A DNA stretch of 64,000 nucleotides from positions 21,570,692 to 21,634,691 of the forward strand of contig OX463845.1 in the NCBI GenBank assembly GCA_949825065.1, written 5' to 3'. The position numbers were made by a program, and so were the translations under genes. The DNA comes from Odontocerum albicorne. Taxonomy: Eukaryota; Arthropoda; Insecta; Trichoptera; Odontoceridae. Shown here one piece after another: positions 1 to 10,919 of the stretch (its first letter is position 1; every line of letters starts with the position of its first letter). Below the pieces are notes generated by a model. That model made no database searches and had not been told where the DNA came from. It saw only the letters and a program-made list of their open reading frames with translations.

Positions 1-734
1 ATTTGTACTTATTTTGAATTTACATATTTATTTCATAAATGTCAAAAATTAAAAAAAACTGTATGTATTTTTTTGGTTTAATTTTTACCAGTATAGATTT
101 CAATATTAAATGTTGCACAAGATAATGCCATAATCCGTAGTCCTTTTATCTTTTTTAATCTTTAATTACAAGTGATTAAAATGAAAAGTTTGATATCTAG
201 TGAAATATTTAATATCGAGTACTGTACAAACTTATTAATTTGAGTAAGTAAAGTAAATAACTAGGGGTTCGACAGTTTTAAAATTTTTGGTAAAGGGGTC
301 TGCAGCCGAAAAAAGGTTGGGAACTCTTGATCTATATTGTATTTTCTTTTTAATTGTTGTCTAGACATATTATATTTCTATAATTTTGGGTCACATTTAT
401 ATAAATATTTTTTATTTCGATTTCTACTGTTCCTACTGTTTGTCTTAAAACACCCTGGCGGACCTTGGGTATCTTAAGACAAACAGTAGATGTTAAATTT
501 CTCAGGGAAAGAACAACCTCTTGGATATAAGAAAGATAAAATCAATGTCATAAGTCACCGTAAATAGGAGACAAACATGAGATGTTTTAACAATAATGGC
601 ATGACAGCCCAGTCCAATGTGGACCTTCATGCAAATAAAGTTCAAATTTCTTCTCTTAAATGCTAAGGGATCATTATAGATAAGAAATGGACAAGAATAT
701 TGTATGTCTGAGAATAATTTTTAGGAACATAATT
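1..734. other. TONSL intron sequence with no recognised gene
   Basis: AT-rich sequence downstream (in gene orientation) of the last TONSL exon in the window. The next TONSL exons, coding the ankyrin repeats, were not found here and should lie left of base 1. The only clear structure is the perfect inverted repeat at 433-489. Confidence 0.5.
433..489. repeat. Perfect 16-bp inverted repeat (hairpin)
   Basis: The left arm CTACTGTTTGTCTTAA (433-448) is exactly complementary to the right arm (474-489), with a 25-base loop. It may be a small foldback or the ends of a tiny MITE. No target-site duplication is evident. Confidence 0.8.
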
Positions 735-965
735 GACGACCTCTGTGGCCTAGTTGGTGAAACACCTGGCTTTTAACTCGGGGGTTGCAGGTTCGATTCC
801 CATTGGTAACCATTTAAAAAAAAAATAAAGGGTTCCCGTATGGTTTTCTGTCAAGACCTTCTTAACACATTTCTGATCGGTTTGAAGATTGCCGCATGTC
901 AATATGTTAAAGCTGACAGGTTGTACTGTATACAGTGAAAATGTAATATAAAACAAGATATAACA
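735..965 (+). repeat. tRNA-derived SINE, family 1
   Basis: Pol III A-box-like TGGCCTAGTTGG lies at 746-757 and B-box GGTTCGATTCC at 790-800. The tRNA-like head is followed by an A-rich linker and an unrelated body. The same head and body recur at 25653 (plus), 17612 and 43705 (minus) and, more decayed, at 34080, 56663 and 56925. It lies in a TONSL intron. Confidence 0.8.
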
Positions 966-1042
966 AAAAGTTTTTGATAGCTTGACAAAAGTAACTCAAA
1001 TTTACTAGTTTATTCAATTAAAATTGATTGAAAATGAATTAC

Positions 1043-1274
1043 CTGTCAAATCTTCAAGGCAAATATCATCTCCAATATTGGGTGTGTCATGACATTCATC
1101 ACTGTCATCTCCATCTGAAGAATCTTCCGATAGTGACACATCACACATCAAACCCATAAGAGAGAGTTCACTTTCAAACTCTTTTACCTTTTCATCAGCA
1201 CCAAGTTGCTTGAAAAATTTTAATAACAATTTTAACACTTTAACTTCTTTCTTATCATTGCAAATCTTTCTTGC
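1043..1274 (-). CDS. TONSL: TONSL exon (last TPR and acidic segment)
   Basis: This is the seventh and last TONSL exon visible. It begins after a TTTTCAG acceptor and ends ACAG before GTAATT. It reads ARKICNDKKEVKVLK through LGADEKVKEFESEL, then an acidic stretch (SEDSSDGDDSDECHD) and NIGDDICLEDLT. In animal TONSL the TPR block is followed by an acidic, Ser-rich segment and then the ankyrin repeats that bind unmodified H4 tails. This exon matches that transition. It starts in phase 0 from the previous exon and ends with one base of a split codon, so the gene continues left of the window. TONSL works with MMS22L at stalled forks to support RAD51-dependent recombination. The assignment rests on remembered family alignment, exon order and unbroken phase. 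Confidence 0.85.
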
Positions 1275-1330
1275 CTGAAAATCATAAAACAAATATTATT
1301 AGTTAATATTCCATCCTGTAAAGAGGGTGA

Positions 1331-1530
1331 TATGTACCAATGACAACTTAAAGGAAGGGACAGAGTTTAAAAATATGTGGAAAACTACTACAATATTAAA
1401 TATTTAAGGAGTTTTGGACAAAAAATTTAAATTTGTGAATGTAAATTAGTGGAGAATTAAGTGTGAGTAGTTGGGACATGTTGGATCAGCAGGGAACATT
1501 TATAATTCAGTTAAGATCATAAACAGCGTG
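1331..1530 (+). repeat. Dispersed repeat R2, copy A
   Basis: About 200 bp is collinear with 16893-17095. Shared anchors are CAATGACAA, AAATATGTGG, GAATTAAGTG/GAGTAG and GGGACAT, with small indels. It directly abuts the Mos1-like mariner fragment, so that fragment may have inserted into it. Family unknown. Confidence 0.65.
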
Positions 1531-2215
1531 TACAGGATCGGATTGTAACTGGAGATGAGAAGTGGATATTCTATGACAACCCCAAGAAGAAAAAATACTA
1601 CGCTGAGCCCGGTCAATCGTTGCCATCGACCTCAACATCAACACCAAAACCGAACATACATGGTGGGAAGATCATGCTCTGTATCTGGTGGGACCAAAGG
1701 GGTGTTGTTTACTATGAGGTGCTGAAACCTGGCGATTCCATTACGGGCGATCGGTATCGACTACAATTAATTTGTTTGAGCCGTGCATTGCGAGAAAAAC
1801 GGCCGGAATACGAGCAAAGACATGATAAAGTTATTCTTCTTCATGACAACGCTCGGCCTCATGTCGCAAAAGTCGTAAAAAAATATTTGGAAACGCTCAA
1901 ATGGGATGTTTTACCGCACCCGCCGTATTCCCCGGACATTGCTCCTTCTGATTACTGGTTGTTCCGAAGGATGCAGCACGATTTGGCAGGTCACCGGTTC
2001 CCTTCTTTTGTAGAAACCGAAAATTGGCTCCAAACTTGGATCGCCTCAAAAGACGAGTCATTTTTTCGAGATAGAATTCGAAAATTGCCTGAGAGATGGG
2101 AAATAGTAGTAGCCAGCGATGGACAATACTTTAATTGATCTGTTCATTCATTTTGTTTAGAAATAAATGCATTTTTGAACACAAAAAAACGGACCGAACT
2201 AATTTGTACACCCAA
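1518..2215 (+). mobile_element. mariner fragment, Mos1-like transposase C-terminal two thirds
   Basis: An uninterrupted frame from 1518 to 2138 codes about 206 residues of a Tc1/mariner DD34D transposase. The first Asp is in TGDEKWIFYDNP, the second in LLHDNARPH and the third in SPDIAPSDYWLF, with exactly 34 residues between the last two. The end, LPERWEIVVASDGQYF, resembles Mos1 and its relatives. The N-terminal DNA-binding domain is missing. The 3' terminus (CCCAA at 2211-2215) is followed by TA, and its inverted form TTGGGTGTACAAATTAG looks like a mariner TIR. The 5' end is truncated next to repeat R2, so the copy cannot be autonomous. It sits in the TONSL intron between the exons at 3519 and 1274. 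Confidence 0.88.
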
Positions 2216-2240
2216 TAGTTTACATAATTGAGTAGATTAG

Positions 2241-2655
2241 TCAGTGTGGATCTACCTGAAATAAATTCATGCTGTCGAGTGATAATAATATTGCGAATCG
2301 CATACAAATCGGTCTATAATTTGAAACATCGCTTTTGTCACCTTTCTTGTATATTGGTGTGAGAAAACTTGATTTCCATATTTGTGGAAATCGACCTTCC
2401 ACCAATGATTTATTAAATAGAATTTGCAATGGATATGCTAAAACTGATACACAGTTTTTCAAAAAAATGGGAGGTACATTATCAGGACCAGCAGACTTAA
2501 ATAAGTTTATTTATTTTTTAACTACTTCGTTCAAGGTGACGAAGCATGAAGAAAGGTTAACAGTATTGGAATTAGATACATTGGGTGAGTGTTTGGGGGC
2601 TAAGGATGGAGTTCTTGCTGAAGTTGATATTTTCTACGATTTGAGGGATTAAAAT
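2241..2655 (-). mobile_element. LINE fragment: start of reverse transcriptase (jockey/CR1-like)
   Basis: On the minus strand the sequence reads SAGPDNVPP, then LFNKSLVEGRFPQIWKSS and PIYKKGDKSDVSNYRPI, with one frame break. These are the typical N-terminal motifs of jockey/CR1-type LINE reverse transcriptases (GPDGIP, then W..A.V.PI.KKGD...NYRPI). Both the endonuclease and the catalytic palm are absent. It is a short dead fragment in a TONSL intron. Confidence 0.75.
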
Positions 2656-2659
2656 GGAT

Positions 2660-3518
2660 GCTTTAAATGTGATTTTTATTAATATGGTAATGTAGTTTGC
2701 ATCAGGATATTATAGAATTTGTTAGAAAGAAGTGAATAGCTACTACAGATGGCAAGAATAGATATTTTAGAACAGAAAAAATGTGATCAGCAAAGAGAAA
2801 TTAATAATTATATTTTAGGGATAAGAGGGTGTAAGCTTAGATGATTGAATTGTTTTGAAATAAACCTGTCTAAGAGATACTGTCTTCTAAGATACAAAGA
2901 AGACTTCACACATTCAATTTGGAAAGCATTAATATGTGTAGGCGATGAAGGCATTCCACTTAAGCATTTAGACTGATTTTTTTCTAATTTATTTTCTAAA
3001 TATTCAGATGGCTGGAGATAATGAATTGTAGAGATGTTTCATGGTTGTAGGGTGAGATCTCCACCAAAATCTTGCCACAGATCTTAAAGGTTAATAATAT
3101 TTTTCTCACAGATTGAGACAATGAGTTCATACCCAAAAAAATTACTTCGTTTCTCACAGTTTTACCATCTTTTTCTAAAAAAATATCTGGCAACCTATGC
3201 TTTTTGGTCCAGATTACAATTTGAGACTTCTAGGCAGATAACTCCAACTGAGCTAATCATAAAGGGATAAAACTGTTGATAAAAGTATTAAATGCTTTTG
3301 ACAAATCCAAGGGAAAAACATCGATTATATCATCGGCGAACTGGTAAACCGAGCACAGGCCCTTAATTCAGTTAAAAAGGTCATAACGATATATGTAAAC
3401 CAAGAACAGATCTTTGGCAATTTGCCAAGAATATAATTCTTTCAACACTATCTGTCATATTTCCAATAACAAATTTTCTCTGTTATTGGCTATTGCATGG
3501 AAAAATAAATTGAAATAC
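2660..3518. other. TONSL intron sequence with no recognised feature
   Basis: AT-rich intronic DNA between the LINE fragment and the TONSL exon at 3519. It contains only short chance ORFs. Confidence 0.4.
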
Positions 3519-3708
3519 CTGCTCTCTTGCTGCATGGTACACACTCTCAATTTCATCACAAGGCTCACCAGCCAGTTGCAGTGTTTCTGCAATACTCAAC
3601 AATGTTGTAAATGCTTCATTATGATCATCTTTAACTATATCGAATTCCTTGCGTTGATATTCTAAGGCTTTTTCGTAATCTTTCATGTCTTTATATGTTT
3701 GATATAAA
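3519..3708 (-). CDS. TONSL: TONSL exon (TPR repeats)
   Basis: The exon follows an ATATTTCAG acceptor and ends GAGCAG before GTATTT. It reads LYQTYKDMKDYEKALEYQ, then EAFTTLLSIAETLQLAGEP and ESVYHAAREQ. The pattern (helix, KDY..A..Y, helix) is a TPR pair and lines up with the human TONSL stretch that has LGDMKDHHGAVRHYEEEL. One base completes a Ser codon with the AG left by the previous exon, followed by 63 whole codons. The phase fits on both sides. In the complex the TPR half of TONSL is the part thought to contact MMS22L and other partners. Confidence 0.87.
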
Positions 3709-4250
3709 CTGAAATATTCATCATTTTATTAGATAGATTTTTTTGTTGATATTAATTAACATTTTCATAATGGTAATTTTTTCCATAACTTTTTTATATT
3801 TATAAATATAATTCTGATTTTACAATTGATTAAAACTCAATAAAAATGTTTTTTTGATAAAAATACTCGTATATCATATTGTCTCTGTTCAGGCTAATTA
3901 GCACAACACACAAAAAATAAATATAACAGAAAAATAATATACACATTTAATGTCATTTTGAATAGAAATTTTAAATCACCGATAATAGAAACAGTATTTT
4001 GTAATTCTGTTGCAAATTAGGCATTTATAAGATAGATGCATACTTATTTAAGTATGGATGTTTTATAAAAAAAATATGGCAACGCTATTTGGCATGGCTA
4101 AAAAATTTAGGTTATAACAATTGAGCTGAAGAGTGATATTACATATTCGAATTAAAACATAAATTACGCATTAAATTTATTAAAAAAATATTCCAGTTGA
4201 TTATAACAAATATTTATAATGAATTAGGCAATTTCATTTAATTTTTATAC
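3709..4250. other. TONSL intron
   Basis: A 542-bp AT-rich intron, the shortest in the visible part of the gene. It carries one TACTCGTA octamer at 3864 and nothing else recognisable. Confidence 0.6.
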
Positions 4251-4455
4251 CTTATGTAAATTGGTACAAGTTTTTTCCCAGTATCACCATTTTTTTCAGC
4301 ATGTTCTAACATTTTGTGATAACACTCAATGCCTTTTTGGTAGTTTTTTAATGAACACGCTCCATCACCAAACTTTTCATACAATTTTTTCATTGCTTCA
4401 TGATCACTAGAATCTGTAATTACTAAAAGATCTTCTGTGTAACAAATTGCAGCAA
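4251..4455 (-). CDS. TONSL: TONSL exon (TPR repeats)
   Basis: The acceptor is TTGGTTTTAG and the donor is ATAAG before GTATAA. The exon reads AAICYTEDLLVITDSSDHEA, MKKLYEKFGDGACSLKNYQK, then GIECYHKMLEHAEKNGD and KLVPIYI. GDGACSLKNYQKGIECYHKML is a clear TPR and aligns with the human [21 protein letters not shown] segment. The first two bases complete a Val codon with the G from the exon at 6180, and the last two (AG) carry into the exon at 3708. Confidence 0.88.
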
Positions 4456-4599
4456 CTAAAACCAATCGAATTAAAATGAAGACAAAATTTCAAAAAATAT
4501 AAGTTACACACATATTTTGAAAAAATAAGTTAGTAAAAAAAATATGTAATGTTTTTTTTTTCTTTTATAACAAGAATAAATATGACTCAACATCATACA

Positions 4600-4690
4600 T
4601 GTCCTTATACACTTGAAGGCTAGGTTATTTGAGAAGAAAACCCCAGCATGCGACTTTCTGCACGGAAGTCCAGTGCATTTTACCACACCA
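4600..4690 (-). repeat. SINE family 2, decayed fragment
   Basis: Minus-strand similarity to the tRNA-like head at 41464-41550, notably TGCACTGGACTTCCGTGCA. It is too decayed to define its ends. Confidence 0.45.
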
Positions 4691-4699
4691 CAAACATTT

Positions 4700-6179
4700 A
4701 ACATAGAACTTAATTTTACATACTTTTTCTAAATGTTATTCACAGATCAGCAATTATCAAATTCATATAATCTACTTGGAAAAGAGCACAGAACTATTCT
4801 ACAACTCATTTTGTTTTATTTTTCATTTCTTCATATGCACCCTTTATAAATATGAAGTATGCATATGAAATTAAATTAAATTAGATATAAAAAAAATGTA
4901 AGAAGTAATTCTCAACCAAAATTTTAATAATTAAATTAATTTAAAATGTAAGAAGTAATTTTCAACCACAAATGTTAATTTTATTATACATTAGTAGTTT
5001 TGAAGGTTTGAAAGGTAGTTTTAAAATATATAAATCATAATTCTCATTTAAAGTTGGTTAATACATCATCAATTTTATTAGAATCATAAACTTTGAATAT
5101 AATAAATTGTACATGAAAAAATGAAATCATAATAAAGATTCCTTTTTTATTTTAACATTTTAATGTACTAATTAATACATCTGGCCATTTCATCACTTTG
5201 TAGTAATTTGTTCAAAGCAACCACAATTTGTATCAATCAATATTCTATTATATATTCATGATTGTGTTGAAAGCTTGTTAAGATATTTTTTGTTGAGGTA
5301 AGGGTAAAATAAAAAAAAGGCACTGCAAAATCTCTGGGATATAGAAGATTAAGGATGAAAATGATACTGGTATAGAAGTTACAAAGGTGATGTTTTATTT
5401 TTATTTGCAATCAGTAGTCAATTTTGTTGTGATAAATAAGTAATACATAACAAAAGATGGTACTAAACTCTAATTTGCCTCCTAATATTATGCTTCAGAA
5501 TATGGTGCTGTAAAAAGTTGTATGTCACTGAGTGGTCATTAGATATATCTTGTTTCACCATACTGAATGGCATTGCAATCAGTCATTGTTAAATATTCTA
5601 ATATGGAGTACCACAAAGTTCAAGTCGAAACTTTTGATTGAAAAAAGGAGGCATTAATTGTATACTGATACTGGAATTAAATTTTTTAAGTCAAAAAGTA
5701 TGTCTTAATATTAACAAAGTTAGGTTATCACTACAGCCCGGTGAGCATACAGTTGGATGTTTTCCTCTTTCCTCAACAATTTGTAAACATGGACATCCAT
5801 CTTTGTACTTCTTGAGTTTAGACATGGGTAAGAATGGAACATATTTAATTCGAAGTGGAAGATAATGAATAAAAATACAATGTATATAATGATACAGTGC
5901 CTTATTTGTATTTCAAGTCAAGTTTTACTATGTATTATTTTTAAAGTGAGACAACATTGAAAAATGTTATAAAGTAAAAATAACTAAACTATACAATAAT
6001 CTAGATATTTATCTTGTTTTGCTCTCTTACTATACCTTCTATAAATAAAAACAAACAGATCACCTTTTGTTAATTATTTCTGCATTCTAAAAATATTTTG
6101 ATTTACTTGTAATATTTAATGGAAAATGGTACGAGATTCTTCAGTTAGTCAACATAATTAATAAAAGCAAATATATTAC
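4700..6179. other. TONSL intron, no recognised feature
   Basis: AT-rich DNA of 1.5 kb with only short chance ORFs (for example plus strand 5638-5865). I see no transposon signature. Confidence 0.4.
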
Positions 6180-6333
6180 CAATTTTTAATTTTCGCTCAA
6201 TTTCTTCCCTTTCACTAACATCTGGTGTTTTCATTTTGCAGGCTTTTTTCAAAATAGATTTAGCACTGTGGAAATCTGACAATTTGCACAAGGCACCTGC
6301 CTTAAGCGATAGTGCTTCACATTGTTTAGCCAC
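6180..6333 (-). CDS. TONSL: TONSL exon (TPR repeat)
   Basis: The acceptor is TCTTTTAG and the donor is ATTG before GTAATA. It reads VAKQCEALSLKAGALCKLSD, FHSAKSILKKACKMKTPDVS and EREEIERKLKI. This matches the human TONSL stretch with [23 protein letters not shown], one TPR plus a linker helix. It starts in phase 0, as the upstream exon ends on a whole codon, and leaves one base for the next. A 2.8-kb intron holding a LINE and a nested hAT element separates it from the exon at 9154. Confidence 0.88.
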
Positions 6334-6532
6334 CTAAAAGAATAATTAAATAGTCATGAAATTGTATAAAAAGATCAAATATTTAAAAGAAAACTTCTGT
6401 ATTTGATCCTTAAACTCAAGGTGTTTTCTCCAACCAGGTCACAGCGTCCGATGCTAGGTTGTGTAGATCCTGCACGTCTCTAGAAAACGCATACATTGAG
6501 CAGCTGTTTATGATGTGGTCCATGGTCTGGAT

Positions 6533-8151
6533 CAGTAGCGGCTGGCTCATTAGTGCTCTCGTGCGCCGAACTACTAAATTTATATAACAATAATCACATA
6601 AAGAAGTGTCGAGAAAATGTATATAATTATAACAATATTTATGAAAAATAAATATATTTATGATATTTCGTATGTCGACATGGCTCACTACAATATACAA
6701 CTCTATTTGTTAGAGCACATTTTTTGTATACATGTGTTTTGCATCCAGGCGCATTCTGCGAGCATGTGTGCGTAATATTACACGAAGAACTCGTTCGTGC
6801 GCATTTGAGTCCGTCCCAAAATCATAACATTTTGCTTTGAAATTAGGAGAGAACAGTAAAGATGAGACAGCTATATTTGAATAGGAATTTCAAGTCATTC
6901 TGGTGCACGCACGTATCAACTTCGGTAAATATCCGAGTGATCTCGGAAACACCCGAATGACGCGATATGGTAGTACGCTGGGATAATAATACAATACATC
7001 AATTTAAAGTTTTTTTTTTTAAATATGGGTCTCGCATAGCAGGGATGATTTGTTCCTAGCGTTTAAACTGGGGCGTCTTTTTAGTACATATATCTTTGCG
7101 AGTATATGTCTCCAAATTAACAAACGTTTTTGCTTAATTAGATACCGACTTTCTTCCTTATTTGTTTTGTTTAGTAACTTGTAAGAAATTCCGTTCTCGA
7201 TTTCAATGATATTTTTGCAGTTTCGTCTCGTGGTTAAACGCTTATCTTTCTATCTACTCGTATATAATATTACGAGCCATTTGCAAAGATAAACATAACT
7301 ATTTGGATTATTTATTGTGTTTGTTTGCGTAAATTTTTCCAAAAAATTCTGCCACAATGTGACATTTTATTCAAACAATTGCAATTTAAGAATTAAGATC
7401 CCGTCATAATTCGTAACAATATCATATCAGTGAGTTTGAAAAATGTGTTCAAAATGTGCGTAATTCCACGGACAATTTTCTTGAACCACCGACTAAACGA
7501 ATAAAATCCTCGAAGTCAAGTTATTTGTAAAGAAGTCTGCGATACAATTTTGTGTGAAATGAAACAACGTTTTGCATTCATCAATCACCTAACTGCAGCA
7601 AAATTATTCTATTGCGAAAAATTTACCGGGCATAGGTCAAAATTTCCCGAACACGATTTTTTTTGACGGTAAAATATAAGATTTTTTAAATAAAGTTCAA
7701 TTAAAAGGTGAACTCAGTGCAATTTATGCTCGCGATGATTTTGCCAATGCTGATGGCGCTTTGTCTATTTTATAATACTGGTTTACTAGAAGATTTTTCT
7801 CAGACTGTAAAGTTACTTAAACTCGTATGCACTATTCCAATGACTTCTGTTGAGAGTGAAAGGTGTTACTCTACGTTAAAAAGGATAAAATCATTTTTGA
7901 GAAATCCGATGAGCCAGGACAGACTGAATGCTTTACTACGAGTAGTATCAATATTAAACATCGAAAAAGAGCTAATTCAATCTATACCTGATTTCAACAA
8001 AAGGGTCAATGAGGTTTTCACTAAACAAAAAGAGCCGATAATAGAACTTCTTTATAAATAGGTATGTGATATTTTTTTTTCTTTATATTATTTAGTACAT
8101 GGATACCTACTCTGGTGAACCCCCAATTATTTTGTCCACTGGCCGCCACTG
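6533..8151 (+). mobile_element. hAT transposon with 8-bp target duplication, internally decayed
   Basis: The left end CAGTAGCGGCTGG and the inverted right end CAGTGGCGGCCAG form hAT-type terminal repeats. Both are flanked by the identical 8 bases GTCTGGAT (6525-6532 and 8152-8159), a perfect hAT target-site duplication. The frame at 7708-8061 codes the C-terminal hAT dimerisation domain (IPMTSVESERCYSTLKRIKS, then RLNALLRVVSILNIE), as in ZMYM/hAT-type transposases. The catalytic core is not recognisable, so the 1.6-kb copy is defective. It inserted in a LINE that was itself in a TONSL intron. Confidence 0.9.
7708..8061 (+). pseudogene. hAT transposase remnant, C-terminal dimerisation domain
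   Basis: A 117-codon open frame. Residues about 40-90 hold the conserved hAT C-terminal block P.TS.ESER..STLK.IK...RN.M...RLN.L. The first part is not alignable. The open frame is a leftover of a longer transposase and would not be functional alone. Confidence 0.8.
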
Positions 8152-9153
8152 GTCTGGATCTCCCCCATTCAGAGAAAGACTACTCTGCTAGGATCCACTT
8201 GTGCATATCATATACAGTGCAGCAAACTTCGCATCTGAGTACATCACTTTTTCTGAGGTAGAGAAAACCCAGGAAATTTCCCCATTGGGTCGCCGATAAG
8301 ATGCCTGTTTTTACATCACACTGTTCAACAGTACTACCATTTATCAGCGATTGACCTATTGTCTATTTAGTCCAGAATCTTCCGATCGACTTTCCGGATT
8401 GGAATTGACATATTTGCTAGCACATAAGGCCAAGATGTCACTTACTGACATTTCTGGTGCACACAAAAAGATCTGCAGTGGAGTATGCTCTTAATAACTC
8501 TTATGATGTGGTGGCACTCCAGTTTTTGGTACAATTTTAGGATTAAATCTTTTATCCAAACTGTGTCGTATGCAGTGCTTAGATCTAGTAAGGCCAATAT
8601 GAATATCTTCTTTTGCTGAAAGCCAGCCTCAATGTGTATAGTTAGTGTGACTATTTGGTCGCAGCAGTTTCGACCCAATCTAAAACCAACCCGTTCGATA
8701 GGAATGATTTTCTCCAGAGAAAATGTTATCCTAGCATTCAAAAAGTTCATAAACGGTACCAAGCAAAGATATCGGCCGGTAGTTCTTAGGATCTTCTGGT
8801 GATTTTTTGGCTTAAGGATTTTTATAACTTTGGATTCATTCCAGCATTTAGGTATTTTACCTGACAGAGTGCAGTTGCCAACTATTTCTGTTGTTCTTCA
8901 AGAATTCCAGCAAAATACCATCCAATAGGCTAATTATTATATAGAAATTTCTTCTAACTAACCAAAATATAAAGAGCCTAGTATAAAATCAGGTTGGGAT
9001 TTTTTTCAGGTACTATTGAAATATTTTGATATGGTGGTCATCGAAATTCATTGGGGAAGAAAAAAGAGATTTTGAATTATACAGTTTTCTTCATTATTTT
9101 TCATTACCTATTTCATTTAAAAATAATAATAAATTGAAACAGTAGAACATTAC

Positions 9154-9430
9154 CTTGTTTTCCAAACGGCTAGCAATATCCAAAGCAAAGTTGAAACACA
9201 ATATAGCCTTTGCATTGTCACTTTTCCTTAAAGAGTGCAAAATTCCTTCAGTGATATAACATTGACTCAGAAGATCAAAGAGGTCTTGAGATTTGCATAT
9301 TGCAATAGCTTTTTGGATAAATTCAACAGCACGATCAAAAGAACCAATGTGTTCCAACACGACACCAATATTCAATAAAAGTCTCGCTCTCATGTCCATC
9401 AATTCCCGGCTATTAACTTTTCCTTTTAAA
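9154..9430 (-). CDS. TONSL: TONSL exon (TPR repeats)
   Basis: The acceptor is TATTTCTAG and the donor is AACAAG before GTAATG. It reads LKGKVNSRELMDMRARLLLN, IGVVLEHIGSFDRAVEFIQK, AIAICKSQDLFDLLSQCYIT, EGILHSLRKSDNAKAILCFN and FALDIASRLENK. This is one of the best-matching exons: human TONSL has ELNEMRTRLYLNLGL, then a TPR and [20 protein letters not shown] at the same place. It contains two TPR units. One base completes a Ser codon with the AG of the previous exon, followed by 92 whole codons. The donor and acceptor phases fit. Confidence 0.92.
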
Positions 9431-9789
9431 CTAGAAATAGAACAAAAACATTATATTTTATTGTAATTTTTCTTCACTATCTAATGAATTTTTATTACCA
9501 TTTAAAGTGTATTTTAACTTAATTAGTTGTATCTTAATGAACTTAATCCATAAGTGAGAATAAATCATTATTTATTTATGACATGGCACTACTCAACTTT
9601 TTGTGGATGGACTGCCAACAAAAAGAAATATTTCTACAATTTAAGGAATTCTTCTCAACATGGCATCAGAGGTTGATTTCCATCATGGAAATTTATATCT
9701 TGTGTACTTATTTTAGGAATTACATACAAAATATCTAAGTCAATGGGACTAGTTCAACTTGACATATATATTTAACAATAAGATGTGTC

Positions 9790-10270
9790 TCAGAGCCATT
9801 GTAAATTCAGTCTGAATATGCAGAATGGTGTTCAAATCTTCCTCTCACAAGTCTTTCACTCACATTTCAACTATATATGTTTTGTTAAACTTTCTTCATT
9901 CATTCATTCCACATGTCCAAACAATCTCAGTGTGCTTTTCTTCATCTCACTTAACATGTCAGCCTTATGTTCACATTCATCCCTTATCATTCTGTATTGT
10001 CATAAATTGTCCCTCCATGTACTATATTTTTCTCAATGCACGCATTTCTACAGCATTTAATAGGTTCCTCTCATTTTTTTTTCATGTCTACATTTCACTC
10101 CCATACATCAAAGTGGCCAAAATACTATTGTGGACTATCATATTAGCAGATATTGTCCAGTTTGAGTATTTATGTTTTAGTTCCCCATTGACTTTGTTTC
10201 CTATCACTACACACCGTTCGATATCCCTCTTAACTCTTCCATCATCTGAAAAAACACTACCTTAATAAGA
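9790..10270 (-). mobile_element. RTE-type LINE tail
   Basis: On the minus strand, with several stops, it reads in order AVHNSILAT, LMYGSE, NAVEMRAL-like sequence, then K(S)TLRLFGHV and NEE. This is the C-terminal signature of insect RTE-type LINEs (LMYGSE, MRALR, LRWFGHVERM). Apparent plus-strand ORFs here are antisense shadows. It lies in the TONSL intron between the exons at 10515 and 9430. Confidence 0.65.
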
Positions 10271-10514
10271 GAGATAAAATAAGATAATACAAATTTGGCA
10301 AATTAACTATAAATGGTTTCAGATTTAACTTTGTGGAACTTCTTATTCAAATATTTAACAACATATTACTTTGTTATTCCACTAATTAGTATTTATATTC
10401 TATTTGGCAAATTATTTTACTCATATACAAAATGTACTTTAATTTATGAGGTTAAAAACTTGAAAAGAAAAGCAGTCAAATATAAAAAAAATAAAGAAAT
10501 ATACGTAAGTTTAC

Positions 10515-10680
10515 CTTTCACATAAGAGGAGACTTTTCATAAATGCTTTTTCTGCAGCTTTGAGTGATTTTTTCGATTCCTCTGGATTACTAAGACTTTG
10601 TCCTTGAAGTAAAAATGCTCTTCCAAGTGTGGCCAGAGCCCTTTGTTCTTCAACTTGATCATTAAGTTCTCGAGCAACAG
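10515..10680 (-). CDS. TONSL: TONSL exon (TPR repeat)
   Basis: The acceptor is GTCTTTTGCAG and the donor is GAAAG before GTAAAC. It reads VARELNDQVEEQRALATLGR, AFLLQGQSLSNPEESKKSLK and AAEKAFMKSLLLCE. Human TONSL has ELQRAWATIGRTHL, then an insertion and AAFEKSLAIVDE at this point. The longer helix connection of this TPR is conserved. Two bases (CT) complete a Ser codon begun by the T that ends the exon at 12961. The last two (AG) pass to the exon at 9430. Confidence 0.92.
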
Positions 10681-10919
10681 CTGCAAAAGACAAAAATATT
10701 GATAATATGGTACATTTATTCTATCAGTTATTCATGATTGATAGTACCTCAATAAAACTGTTAACAAATCAGAGAACATAAGCATTGTATAAATTGATTG
10801 AATGCTTATTTCTTGATAACAAATATATTAAAGGCACCCTATAGTGAGGAATCTGGGTGTTTGCCACAGAGAATACTATGCAAGCCAATTTGCGATAGGA
10901 AGATCCCATACACCTTTAA

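Larger units (their letters stand above)
6410..8960 (-). mobile_element. LINE (jockey/CR1-like), C-terminal half, split by a hAT insertion
   Basis: Minus-strand pieces occur in the right order. 8442-8762 codes reverse-transcriptase motifs (VGFRLGRNCCDQIV, LLDLSTAYDTVW). 8160-8230 reads MHKWILAE with the typical pre-terminal Cys/Trp region. 6416-6524 completes the C-terminus with QTMDHIINSCSMYAFSRDVQ, DLHNLASDAVTWLE. That is the usual end of these LINEs (..T..HI...C....F....DLHE....A..WL). The coding line is continuous if the hAT element at 6533-8151 and one target copy are removed. Internal stops and deletions show the LINE is dead. It lies inside a TONSL intron in the gene's own orientation. 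Confidence 0.75.

Noticed and set aside
735..810. Possible true tRNA gene (A and B boxes)
   Set aside because: The same head recurs with an attached non-tRNA body at many sites, and no acceptor stem or anticodon loop folds convincingly. It is a SINE head.
9785..10265. 91- and 146-codon plus-strand ORFs
   Set aside because: Antisense to a decayed RTE-type LINE tail; no domain of their own.
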